From assembly GCF_017876775.1 (NCBI RefSeq), contig NZ_JAGIOP010000002.1, positions 3,286,001 to 3,350,000 on the forward strand: a DNA stretch of 64,000 nt. The letters run 5' to 3'. The DNA is from Mycolicibacterium lutetiense. GTDB taxonomy: Bacteria; Actinomycetota; Actinomycetes; Mycobacteriales; Mycobacteriaceae. Numbering within the stretch: position 1 is the stretch's first letter; every line of letters starts with the position of its first letter. This document shows, piece after piece, positions 1 to 7,783 of the stretch. The position numbers were made by a program, and so were the translations under genes. The notes beneath the pieces were generated by a model, which worked only from the letters and a program-made list of their open reading frames with translations, made no database searches and had not been told where the DNA came from.

Positions 1-471
1 CGACTCGACCAGAAGTACGGCCTTATTACCCGCGGCAAGACCGGTCGCAGGGCGGTCTTCACGTCGCTGCGGGAGGACGGCAGCCGCGAGGACTACACCG
101 CACCGTCTGGTCGCGACGTCGCCAATCGCTACTTCCAGCTCCCGTTCGAGTACTGGACCGACGACCAGGCCTGGTACCGCACGTTGACGCTGGCCGGGAA
201 GGCGATGTTGCTGGTCAGCTCCACCCTCCCGCCGGGCTTCATCCTGCCCGGCGAGCGGGTGCCTGAGTGGTACGGGATCAGCGAATCCAGCGCACAGCGT
301 GGCCTGGCGGAACTGCGCGACGCCAGTCTGCTGAACCTCTCCATCAGCTACAAGCCCACTCCGCTGGAGAAGATCCAGACGACCGAGGTCTACAACTACA
401 CGTTGGTGCCGCCATTCGGTCGCATCGAAAAGCGCCGGCTCCGAGTCGTTCCGAAGATCGCCAGTGCATGA
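1..471 (+). CDS. Partial winged-helix-like protein of an accessory element
   Basis: The reading frame is open from the window edge to a TGA at 469-471, so the N-terminus is missing; 156 residues are visible. The middle (YFQLPFEYW, then LAGKAMLLVSS and VPEWYGISESSAQRGLAELRD) has the look of a winged helix-turn-helix, with GISESSAQRGLAEL as the recognition-helix segment. Similar architectures occur in regulator or replication-initiator-like proteins on actinobacterial plasmids and integrative elements, but I do not recognise a named family. It is the leftmost gene of the accessory region. DNA binding is inferred; the exact function is unknown. Confidence 0.6.
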   Translation, partial: RLDQKYGLITRGKTGRRAVFTSLREDGSREDYTAPSGRDVANRYFQLPFEYWTDDQAWYRTLTLAGKAMLLVSSTLPPGFILPGERVPEWYGISESSAQRGLAELRDASLLNLSISYKPTPLEKIQTTEVYNYTLVPPFGRIEKRRLRVVPKIASA

Positions 472-589
472 CAGCCGCAGCGCCTACTTTCCACTGGTCG
501 AGTGGCACTTCCCGTCGTCTGGGGACGCAACGAATGGCAGCCGTCACATCACCAAACCCCCGTGTCGGGTGTACAGTGAACGACGTAAG

Positions 590-637
590 CCCTGAGGCAT
601 TCCCGGCACCAGCAATGGTGTGTCTGGCCCCTCAGGG
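590..637. promoter_or_regulatory. Inverted repeat in the leader of the Abi-like gene
   Basis: CCCTGAGG at 590-597 is matched by CCTCAGGG at 630-637, 25 bp before the start codon of the next gene. A TACAGT hexamer at 572-577 could be a -10 box. The arms could form a leader hairpin or bind a regulator. This is pattern evidence only. Confidence 0.3.
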
Positions 638-662
638 CAAAACGCTTTCTAGGGCCTGAACG

Positions 663-1403
663 ATGGACGCCCACGAACTCCCCCTTGAAGAGCTGATCTC
701 CCCTGCCCGCTACCAGCGGTATCGAGCGGCCGCCCGCGGCGATACAGCTCGCGCGGCGCGGCTCTACATGTGGAACTGCGACCTCTCCGCGGCTTACTGG
801 CCATCAATCGCACTCGTCGAAGTCGCCATCCGAAACGCCATCGACTCGCAGCTCTGCTCCCACCTCGGCGTCACACGCGAAGACGGCTGGCACGCCGAAG
901 TCCTCGCCGACCGCCCACGCATCCACCTGACCGACAAAGAACTCGACAGGGTCAAGAAGTCGATCGACGCGTTCGAGCGCAGGAACAACCCCGCCGGTCA
1001 GCCCCGCGTGGAACCCACCGGCGGCGACATCGTCGCCGATCTCAGCCTCGGGTTCTGGGTGTCCCTCGTCGGTGAAGGCATCCCTCGTCGTCACGCGAAC
1101 GTCTACGACTACTTCACAAAGCTTTGGCGGCCATTCCTCCACAAGGCCTTCCCGCACTACGGACCAGGTATGACGTCGGCTGGTCCACTGCGTAACCGCC
1201 TGCGCACCTTCGAGCTACTTCGCAACCGGATAGCCCACCACGAACACATCTTCACCCTCAGCCCAAACCACAACCTGGACAACATCATTGCCCTCGCTGG
1301 ATTCATCGACCCTGCCCTCGCGGACTACCTCCGGGGCAACCAGCAAGTGACAGCAGTAACCAGCCGGTACAGCAGCCAAGTCCTCTTGCAGCCGTCGGAA
1401 TGA
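663..1403 (+). CDS. Abi-like (HEPN-fold) protein, candidate phage-defence RNase
   Basis: This 246-residue protein has the layout of the Abi_2 (AbiD/AbiF-like) family. An N-terminal helical part contains SIALVEVAIRNAID (about residues 48-61), and near the C-terminus there is RNRIAHHEHIF, which carries the R-x4-H motif typical of HEPN ribonucleases. Members of this family abort phage infection, and HEPN proteins generally act by cleaving RNA. The gene stands alone in the accessory region with no visible antitoxin next to it. ATG at 663 is the first plausible start. The family call is good; the defence role is inferred. Confidence 0.75.
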   Translation: MDAHELPLEELISPARYQRYRAAARGDTARAARLYMWNCDLSAAYWPSIALVEVAIRNAIDSQLCSHLGVTREDGWHAEVLADRPRIHLTDKELDRVKKSIDAFERRNNPAGQPRVEPTGGDIVADLSLGFWVSLVGEGIPRRHANVYDYFTKLWRPFLHKAFPHYGPGMTSAGPLRNRLRTFELLRNRIAHHEHIFTLSPNHNLDNIIALAGFIDPALADYLRGNQQVTAVTSRYSSQVLLQPSE

Positions 1404-1450
1404 GACGAATTCTGATCCGGCCTCATGACCTACTCGGCGACCAGCGGTCG

Positions 1451-1660
1451 CTAACGCCCGCGGGGAATCACGATTCGGGATCGCTGCACCGTGGACCCAT
1501 CGGGCAGGTCGGCGCGGAGCCCGAGGATCTCGAACTGATCGGGACTCGCGTTGACTGTTGCGATCTGCACGTTCATCGCGTCGGGGAGAAGCTCAGCGAG
1601 TGCCTGTTGCAGCGCTTCTGCAGTCTCGATACCCAGCTGAACTGGGTCGGCGTTGCCCAC
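1451..1660 (-). CDS. Small unknown protein
   Basis: This 69-residue protein starts at GTG 1660 (an upstream in-frame start overlapping the previous gene is possible). It has a helical N-terminal half (VQLGIETAEALQQALAELL) and a basic end. It lies 2 bp downstream of the gene ending at 1663, so the two probably form one leftward transcript. No family is recognised. It may belong to the same integrative or plasmid-like element as its neighbours. Confidence 0.5.
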   Translation of the reverse strand: MGNADPVQLGIETAEALQQALAELLPDAMNVQIATVNASPDQFEILGLRADLPDGSTVQRSRIVIPRGR

Positions 1661-1662
1661 CG

Positions 1663-1875
1663 TCAGCTGCCTCGGTGCTTCTGAACGAGCTTGCGGACCT
1701 CGGCGTCGTTGGGCGTGATTCCCATGCCCTTCATCTGCTTCTTGACCTCGGCGATGGCGTCCGACTCGGTGCCACCCAAGGGGATCTGGATCCCCGCCGA
1801 GAATTGCTTCTCGAGGTCACGTTGCAGCTTGGCCATGCCGGCCTTGTTGGGGACGAACTTCCCTGAACTACTCAC
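1663..1875 (-). CDS. Small unknown helical protein
   Basis: The protein is 70 residues and begins at GTG 1875, which is preceded on the minus strand by an AAGGAG ribosome-binding site; longer upstream extensions of the frame lack such a site. The sequence (GKFVPNKAGMAKLQRDLEK, then TESDAIAEVKKQMKGMGI) is charged and helical. Short proteins of this kind occur in actinobacterial phages and integrative elements, but no function can be assigned. It heads a two-gene leftward operon with the gene at 1451-1660. Confidence 0.55.
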   Translation of the reverse strand: MSSSGKFVPNKAGMAKLQRDLEKQFSAGIQIPLGGTESDAIAEVKKQMKGMGITPNDAEVRKLVQKHRGS

Positions 1876-2069
1876 CTGACGTCTCCTTGTATCAGCCCGG
1901 CGCGGCCAGTCCGCAGTCGGTCTCCGAAGTAAGTCCAGCATGCTCCACCGACAAGCTCCTCGGCCCGTGCTGACCTGTTCCCAGCGTCCGGCAAACCGGG
2001 AACAGGTCACCGTCATGACCGAACACCTGCACCCCCGCGCCGCGATGCTGCACATGGTTCGCATCCAGG

Positions 2070-2083
2070 CTGCACTAGTGCAG
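2070..2083. promoter_or_regulatory. Perfect 14-bp palindrome, possible operator
   Basis: CTGCACTAGTGCAG is a perfect palindrome in the intergenic space between the leftward genes ending upstream at 1875 and the rightward genes that begin at 2181 or 2346. Its size and divergent setting fit a dimeric repressor site. No regulator gene is adjacent, so this is a candidate only. Confidence 0.3.
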
Positions 2084-2180
2084 CAATTTGATGTAAGATG
2101 GGTTTGTGGCCGGAAGTCCGACCACGTAAGGGTTCTGGTAGATCCGAGAGTTCGGGTCCCAGTAGGAGAAGGAGAACACC

Positions 2181-2255
2181 ATGGCCAGCATTCGCTGCAC
2201 CCGAAGACGAAGAAGAAGTCAGCTGCTGGGTCCAATTCCTGACAGCTGGCTGTAG
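2181..2255 (+). CDS. Possible 24-residue Arg-rich peptide
   Basis: ATG at 2181 follows a strong purine-rich site (AGGAGAAGGAGAA), and the frame runs 24 codons to TAG with a run of five arginines at residues 8-12. The ribosome-binding site is better than those of many neighbours, which is why it is listed. Other frames across the same bases are also open, so the true product here is uncertain. Confidence 0.3.
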   Translation: MASIRCTRRRRRSQLLGPIPDSWL

Positions 2256-2345
2256 CCGCAGCGCGGTGATCAAACCAGATCACCGGGGCGACTACACGAG
2301 CGACTACTCGTTCTTCTTCTAGCGGACCATGAAAGGCACAGGCCC

Positions 2346-2708
2346 GTGACGAAGAAAAAGCCGGTCAAGCACGCCAAGCGCAAGGCGACCACCAACATCC
2401 CCCCAGTACCCGCCTACTACCTCAACGAACAGCCGCCCCAACAGGGCCGAGCAAACATCAACATAGAGATCGACAAGAGCAAGGTGAAGGCCCACGCGAG
2501 CGCCCCAGCCAGCCACCTCAACGGCCTGACCGGACTGACTATCGGCGCGATCGCCGCAGTCGCCCCGGTCGCAGCGATCGCGATCTCCTGCTACGCAGGG
2601 TTGCCTACGGCAGCGATCGTCGCACTTACTGCGATGGTGACCGTCGTGTCACTGATCGCCCTGGGCCTGCTCATCTACATGCTTCGCAAAGGAGATTCCT
2701 CACCGTAG
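2346..2708 (+). CDS. Small membrane protein of unknown function
   Basis: The 120-residue protein starts at GTG 2346. It has a Lys-rich cytoplasmic start (MTKKKPVKHAKRK), a Pro-rich linker, and two hydrophobic segments at about residues 61-80 and 88-112 separated by a short polar turn, which suggests a hairpin membrane anchor. No family is recognised. It precedes another small gene in the same direction at 2800 and could share a transcript with it. Confidence 0.55.
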   Translation: MTKKKPVKHAKRKATTNIPPVPAYYLNEQPPQQGRANINIEIDKSKVKAHASAPASHLNGLTGLTIGAIAAVAPVAAIAISCYAGLPTAAIVALTAMVTVVSLIALGLLIYMLRKGDSSP

Positions 2709-2799
2709 GACGTGGGGAACCCACCACACCGCAAGGTGGGGTTCGTCCCTAAGAAGGAACCAACGAGCCCCACCTGGTAACCAGAAAAGGAATATCCCC

Positions 2800-3063
2800 G
2801 TGTCAGTGAAAGAGGAGAACCGTATCGAGCGGGTGTCGGTGACACAGCGACCCAGCACCAACGGACTCCTAGACGAGATCATCGGCGCCACCCACATGTC
2901 CAAGAGCGACATCTACAACGTCGGTGTCGACGTGCTGCACTTCGTGTGGACAGTCCTGAGCAAGGGCGGAGTCATCGGCGTGAAATTCCCGGGAGATACC
3001 GACTACAAGCCGGTCAACATCTTCATCCCGGGCATGACCAAGCCATCGTTCACCCCGAAGTAA
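2800..3063 (+). CDS. Small protein, possibly ribbon-helix-helix-like
   Basis: The 87-residue protein begins at GTG 2800 after an AAAAGGA site. Residues 11-50 (RVSVTQRPSTNGLLDEIIGATHMSKSDIYN in part) resemble a beta strand followed by two helices, as in ribbon-helix-helix DNA-binding proteins. The C-terminal half (GGVIGVKFPGDTDYKP) is not typical of a known domain. The fold assignment is by eye and weak. Confidence 0.5.
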   Translation: MSVKEENRIERVSVTQRPSTNGLLDEIIGATHMSKSDIYNVGVDVLHFVWTVLSKGGVIGVKFPGDTDYKPVNIFIPGMTKPSFTPK

Positions 3064-3636
3064 GAGCGCACCGATCCGCCCGGTACGCATTTTGTGAACC
3101 GGGCTTGTCGGACCGGGGTGGGAGAATCGGTGGCGCGGTTTGGCCCGGTTGAGGCAGGAGCGTCCGAGGTGCACAAGTACGCAACGTTCAAACAGATGAC
3201 GGTTGAGTGCGAGTGCTGCAAGCTCCCGCGCGACTTCTTTTTCAAGACCAAGCACGACCGGGTGATCTGTAGGGGCTGTGAGCCCCACAATGGCAGTCCC
3301 GAAAAGCAACAGCGAAAGCTACGTGACCATGCGGGACTCTACCTCTCGGAGTTGCGTCTTGCGCAGGACGAACGTGAGAGCGAGGCCCAGCGGTATCGCG
3401 CCGGCGTGCGCGATATGCAGGGCCGACATAACGAAGAAATCGGCATTCTCAACGAGAAGATTGCGCAGCTTCGGACGGCGCTCCATGGCGGGGCGGATCC
3501 TGCTGTCGATCGGTGGCTTGCGGACGAAGCTATCTCGTTGGCTCGGGAGAACCGTGACCGTGCATATCGGGCTCGTGACTTTGCCTTGGCCGCTATCTGG
3601 CAGATCGACAACCTGCATCACGCGAGTGACAAGTCA

Positions 3637-3639
3637 CCC
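3637..3639. repeat. 3-bp target duplication (CCC), left copy; right copy 6477-6479
   Basis: CCC precedes the left inverted repeat and CCC follows the right one. IS3-family elements usually duplicate 3 bp. The duplicated codon restores the reading frame of the interrupted gene when one copy is removed. Confidence 0.8.
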
Positions 3640-3693
3640 TGAATCACCCCGGGTTTGATGCACACCTTCTTTCGAGGGAAGGTAGTTCGCATC

Positions 3694-4005
3694 ATGCCGA
3701 AGAGATACGACGAGGAGTTCAAGGCCCGAGCGGTCCGGTTGGTCACTGACCATCTCGAGGAGTACGACACCCGCACCGCCTGCATCACCGCGGTCGCCAA
3801 GCGGTTGGGAGTGTCCTACGAAACGCTGCGGCGGTGGATCAACCAAACTGAGGTCGATACCGGGGTCCGCGACGGGGTATCCACCGACATCTCGCGCGAG
3901 AACCGGGAACTCAAGCGTAAGAATCGTGAGCTTGAGGAAACGATCGAAATCCTCAAGGCGGCAACAAGTTTCTTCGCGCGGGAGAGCGACCCGCGACGCC
4001 GTTGA
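3694..4005 (+). CDS. IS3-family OrfA (helix-turn-helix transposase subunit)
   Basis: The 103-residue protein starts at ATG 3694 (MPKRYDEEFKARAVRL), the usual start of this family. It has an HTH_28/transposase_8 type helix-turn-helix (AVAKRLGVSYETLRRWI) and a leucine-zipper-like coiled coil (ENRELKRKNRELEETIEIL). OrfA recognises the element ends and, joined to OrfB by a frameshift at the overlap with the next gene, makes the active transposase. OrfA itself looks intact. Confidence 0.9.
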   Translation: MPKRYDEEFKARAVRLVTDHLEEYDTRTACITAVAKRLGVSYETLRRWINQTEVDTGVRDGVSTDISRENRELKRKNRELEETIEILKAATSFFARESDPRRR

Positions 4006-4643
4006 TCTGTGCGTTCATCGCCGAGCATCGTGCTCGGTTCGGGGTCGCTCCGATCTGCCGCGTGCTCACTGAGCACGGCTGCAAGATCGCTCCGAGAACC
4101 TTCTACGCCTGGCTGTCGCGGCCCCCGTCAGCGCGGGCCTTGTGGGACACCGTCATCACCGAGGTGATGGCCGGCTACTACGAGCCCGACGAGGCGGGCC
4201 GCCGCAAGCCGGAGTCGTTGTACGGCGCGGTCAAGATGTGGGCTCACCTGCAACGCCAGGGCATCACGGTGGCCCGCTGCACCGTGGAACGCCTCATGCG
4301 GGCCAACGGATGGCAGGGGGTGACCCGGCGCAAAAAGGTCCGCACCACGATCGCTGACCCGGCCGCAGCCCGCGCTGCGGATCTGGTCAAACGCCGGTTC
4401 CGGGTGCCCGCCCCCAACATGCTGCTCGTCGCCGATTTCACCTACGTGCGACTCGCCTCTGGGGTGTTCGTCTACACCGCGTTCGCCATCGATGCCTACG
4501 CGGGGCGGATCGTGGGCTGGACGTGCTCGGCCAGCAAGGAGGATCGGTTCGTACGCCAAGCCATCCGGCACGCCGCGCTACTCAGAATGAGTCAGGGCAA
4601 TCCGTTGCTGGGCAACACTATTCATCATAGTGATGCGGGGTCG

Positions 4644-4646
4644 CAG
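4644..4646. repeat. 3-bp target duplication (CAG), left copy; right copy 6126-6128
   Basis: CAG flanks both ends of the IS30-family element. IS30 elements typically duplicate 2-3 bp. Removing one copy together with the element restores the OrfB frame. Confidence 0.8.
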
Positions 4647-6125
4647 GGCGGATTCAACTGGTCGTCGCAACACCTTGATCACGGAGGTGTGGTGTGGCCA
4701 AGCGTAAGGACGCGGAATCGGTTGGTAGGCGACGGCAGTGGGCGGCTGACCGTGCGTTGCGGCCTGCGATGCGCTCACCAGGGCGCCCGGACCCGTCGCG
4801 GTCGGTGCAGCGTCAGTTTTGGCGGCTGATCGCCCAGGGTGTCTCCACCGACGACGCAGCCGCAGAGGTCGGCGTGTCGACACCGGTGGCGACCAGGTGG
4901 TTCCACCACGCTGGCGGCATGACGCCGATCAGTCTGGATGAGCCCACGGGCCGGTATCTGTCGTTCGCCGAGCGGGAGGAGATCGCACTGCTACGCGCCC
5001 AGGGCGCCGGGGTGCGTGAGATCGCCCGCGAGATCAAGCGTGACCCCTCGACAGTTTCGCGGGAACTGCGGCGCAACGCAGCCACCCGCAGCGGCACGCA
5101 GGTGTACCGCGCAGGGGTGGCGCAGTGGAAGGCCCAGCAAGCAGCAAAGCGCCCGAAACCCGCGAAACTGGCAGTCAACCCGCAGCTGCGTGAGTACGTG
5201 CAGCAGCGGCTCGATGGCAGTGTCCGCGGACCCGACGGCACCGCCGTCGCAGGTCCGCAGACCAAGGCCTGGAACGGCCGCAACAAGCCGCACCGACAAG
5301 ACCGACGGTGGTCGACAGCATGGAGCCCGGAACAGATTGCCCACCGCTTACCGCTGGATTTCCCCGATGATGAGTCCATGCGCATCAGCCATGAGGCGAT
5401 CTATCAGTCCTTGTTCATCGAGGGGCGTGGGGCGCTCAAACGGGAATTGGTCGCGTGCCTGCGGACCGGTCGTGCGCTGCGGGTCCCGCGGGCCAGGACA
5501 CAGAACAAACCGCAGGGACATGTCACCGCGGACGTCGTGATCAGCAAACGCCCTGCCGAAGCCGCCGATCGCGCAGTTCCTGGGCATTGGGAGGGTGATT
5601 TGATCATCGGTGCGGGCCGGTCGGCGATTGCCACCGTGGTGGAACGCAAGAGCCGCTCGGTGATGCTGGTTCACCTTCCCCGCCTCGAGGGGTGGGGTCT
5701 GGCGCCGCCGGTGAAGAACGGGCCGGCGCTCAGCGGCTACGGCGCCGAGGCGATGAACGCTGCCCTGATCGCCTCACTGGCACAGCTACCCAAGCAGCTG
5801 CGTCAGACGTTGACATGGGACCGCGGCAAAGAGTTGGCCGCGCACGCCCAGTTCACCTTCGACACCGGAACGAAGGTGTTTTTCGCCGACCCGCACTCGC
5901 CATGGCAGCGGCCTACCAACGAGAACACCAATGGCGTTCTGCGTCAGTACTTTCCGAAAGGCACCGACTTATCTCGATGGTCGGCTCAAGACCTCGAAGC
6001 GGTCGCACTGACGCTCAACAACCGACCCCGAAAGGTCCTCGGCTGGAAGACTCCCGCCGAAGTCTTTGCCCAACAGCTACACTCACTCCAACAACCCGGT
6101 GTTGCAACGACCGATTGAACCCGCC
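4647..6125 (+). mobile_element. IS30-family insertion sequence nested in the IS3 element
   Basis: The element is 1479 bp, with imperfect inverted repeats of about 28 bp: GGCGGATTCAACTGGTCGTC at the left and the complement of GGCGGGTTCAATCGGTCGTT at the right. It contains a single full-length transposase gene and is flanked by CAG duplications. Both the ends and the gene look intact, so it may still be mobile. It arrived after the surrounding IS3 copy. Confidence 0.9.
4694..6118 (+). CDS. IS30-family transposase
   Basis: This 474-residue protein starts at GTG 4694. The N-terminal region has the IS30 helix-turn-helix (IAREIKRDPSTVSRELRRN, about residues 110-128). A DDE integrase core follows with HWEGDLIIG (first Asp), LTWDRGKELAAH (second Asp) and PTNENTNGVLRQYFPKG (Glu region). 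The order and spacing match IS30/IS1655-like enzymes, although the N-terminal extension makes it longer than the IS30 type protein. It appears intact. Confidence 0.92.
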   Translation: MAKRKDAESVGRRRQWAADRALRPAMRSPGRPDPSRSVQRQFWRLIAQGVSTDDAAAEVGVSTPVATRWFHHAGGMTPISLDEPTGRYLSFAEREEIALLRAQGAGVREIAREIKRDPSTVSRELRRNAATRSGTQVYRAGVAQWKAQQAAKRPKPAKLAVNPQLREYVQQRLDGSVRGPDGTAVAGPQTKAWNGRNKPHRQDRRWSTAWSPEQIAHRLPLDFPDDESMRISHEAIYQSLFIEGRGALKRELVACLRTGRALRVPRARTQNKPQGHVTADVVISKRPAEAADRAVPGHWEGDLIIGAGRSAIATVVERKSRSVMLVHLPRLEGWGLAPPVKNGPALSGYGAEAMNAALIASLAQLPKQLRQTLTWDRGKELAAHAQFTFDTGTKVFFADPHSPWQRPTNENTNGVLRQYFPKGTDLSRWSAQDLEAVALTLNNRPRKVLGWKTPAEVFAQQLHSLQQPGVATTD

Positions 6126-6861
6126 CAGTACACCTCGGTGCGGTTCGGAGAAACCCTGTCCCTGTCGGGGCTGATCCCGTCAATCGGAACGGTCGGGGAC
6201 GCCTTCGACAACGCCCTGGCCGAAACGACCATAGGGCTGTACAAAACCGAAGCCATCCGCGACGACTCGCCATTCCGACGGGGCCCGCTGCAACGGCTGG
6301 CCGACGTCGAGATGCTCACCGCCGACTGGGTGCACTGGTACAACACCGATCGGCTCATGCACCGCCTGGGCCGCATCCCACCGACCGAATACGAGGCCAT
6401 CTACTACGCTACAAACACAGCCCAACCAGAGGCTGCACACCCATAACCACGTGTGCATCAAACCCGGGGCGATTCACCCGATCACTGTTCATGCGGCAAG
6501 GTACAGGCGAAGTGCCGGGAACTGGAAGCGATCAAGACCGAGGTAGATGCGCTTCGACGCTGGGAAGACGTTCAAATCGAACGATTGCATGACGGGCTCG
6601 ATCATGGCTTGCCCGACAACCACCCCGAGGTGCTCAGGTTGCGCGGAACTTTCTTGGGAGGACTCAAGCGAAGTCGTGTTGTCTAGCGCAAAAAGCGATC
6701 TGCTCGGTCAGGACGCTGGATGCGCTCCTTCGCCATCGCCAGTGACCGGCCAAGTTGGCTGGGGAACCACGGGACTCGGACCCAACCGGGCCGCTTGCGG
6801 GCCGGGCGGGTGAATCACCCCGGTGAGTCCGGAGACTTCATCTCTTGTGAAGGATGCAGTC

Positions 6862-7183
6862 ATGTCAGGTTCGAGGCAGTATCCGACTGAACTGCGTGAG
6901 CGTGCGGTGCGGATGGTCGCTGAGGTCCGCAGCGAGTACTCATCGGAGTGGGCGGCGATTGAGTCTGTGGCAGCCAAGCTGGGTATCGGCACGGCTCAGA
7001 CCTTGCTGAGCTGGGTGCGTCGCGATCAGATCGATTCCGGCGGCCGCCCCCGGGGTAACGAGCGACATGGCCGAAGAGCTCCGCAAACCTCGTGCTGAGA
7101 ACCGAGAACTCAAGCGAGCCAACGACATCCTGAAATCTGCATCGACTTTCTTCGCGGCGGAGCTCGACCGCCGCAATCGGTGA
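6862..7183 (+). pseudogene. IS3-family OrfA with a frameshift
   Basis: The frame starts MSGSRQYPTELRERAVRMV at ATG 6862. It shifts within the run CCCCCGGGG at about 7046-7055, where one extra C is the simplest explanation. After the shift the normal OrfA ending appears in another frame (MAEELRKPRAENRELKRAND, then ILKSASTFFAAELDRRNR) up to TGA 7181-7183. The helix-turn-helix and the coiled coil are both recognisable but separated by the shift. Confidence 0.8.
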
Positions 7184-7783
7184 TCCTCGACCACATCGAC
7201 ACCCACAAACAGGTTCACGGCGTTGAGCCGATCTGCCGCGTGCTGTCTGCGCATGGCTGCAACATCGCGCCGTCCACCTACTATGACGCCTGCGCCCGCC
7301 GGCAGAATCCACCAAACGTCAAGCCCGTGATGAGGACCTCAAGGTCGAGATCGCCCGGGTGCATCGCGAGAACTATGCGGTCTACGGGGCGCGCAAAGTC
7401 TGGCTGCAGTGCCGGCATGAGGGTATCGAGGTGGCCCGCTGCACAGTGGAGCGGCTGATGGCCGAACTCGGTCTGCACGGGGCGCGGCGCGGGAAGGTCA
7501 AGCGCACCACGATCGCCGATCCGCAAGCGGCCCGGCCCGATGATCTGGTCGGTCGTCGGTTCAGGCCGAATGCGCCAAACATGTTGTGGGTAGCGGACTT
7601 TACATATGTTTCAACATGGTCGGGATGGGTGTATGTGGCGTTTGTGATCGACGCCTATGCTCGGCGGATCGTCGGCTGGCGCACCGCCACAACCATGACA
7701 ACCCAGCTGGTGCTCGACGCGATCGAGCACGCGATCTGGACCCGCAGTCGCGACGGTGTTGAGGATCTGACCGGCCTGATCCA
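7180..7783 (+). pseudogene. IS3-family OrfB, frameshifted and truncated
   Basis: The frame opens at GTG 7180 (VILDHIDTHKQVHGVEPICR). It shifts near 7300-7310 and continues in another frame through VHRENYAVYGARKVWLQ and VADFTYVSTWSGWVYVAFVI, which holds the first catalytic Asp. It ends at about 7783 after GVEDLTGLI. The second Asp and the Glu of the DDE triad are missing, so it cannot be functional. Confidence 0.8.

Larger units (their letters stand above)
4002..6446 (+). pseudogene. IS3-family OrfB (DDE transposase), split by an IS30-family element
   Basis: The N-terminal piece is 4002-4646 and the C-terminal piece 6129-6446. Joining them after removing 4647-6125 and one CAG gives an in-frame protein of about 320 residues. 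The rve integrase core is recognisable: VADFTYV supplies the first Asp, IHHSDAGSQ (junction) the second, and DNALAETTIGLYKTE the Glu. The inner element separates the second Asp from the Glu, so no active protein can be made from this copy. It starts at TTG 4002, overlapping the end of orfA. Confidence 0.9.
3640..6476 (+). mobile_element. IS3-family insertion sequence, itself interrupted
   Basis: The ends are near-perfect inverted repeats: TGAATCACCCCGGGTTTGAT at 3640 and the complement of TGAATCGCCCCGGGTTTGAT at 6476, continuing to about 26 bp. Without the inner IS30 element and its 3-bp duplication the element is about 1.36 kb, normal for IS3. It carries an orfA/orfB pair with a 4-bp overlap. 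OrfB is broken by the inner element, so this copy cannot move by its own intact transposase. Confidence 0.9.
3094..6686 (+). pseudogene. Unknown zinc-ribbon/coiled-coil gene split by nested insertion sequences
   Basis: The left part (3094-3639, 182 codons) and the right part (6480-6686) are one gene interrupted by the insertion at 3640-6476. Removing the element and one copy of the CCC duplication restores a continuous frame reading ...HHASDKSP-DHCSCGKV..., about 250 residues. The protein has a CxxC...CxxC zinc-ribbon pattern (CECCKLP, then CRGCEPH) at about residues 39-62. A long charged coiled coil follows, and there is a second Cys cluster (CSCGKVQAKC) right after the junction. The true start could be a GTG further downstream. 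No family is recognised. The truncated left product still reads to a TGA at 3640-3642. Confidence 0.75.
6811..7783 (+). mobile_element. Decayed IS3-family remnant, right end deleted
   Basis: The left inverted repeat TGAATCACCCCGG at 6811 matches the first 13 bases of the other IS3 element, so the two are related. Both reading frames are frameshifted, and the element stops near 7783 inside orfB, where kinase coding sequence begins abruptly. No right inverted repeat or target duplication is found. It is an inactive fossil. Confidence 0.8.
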
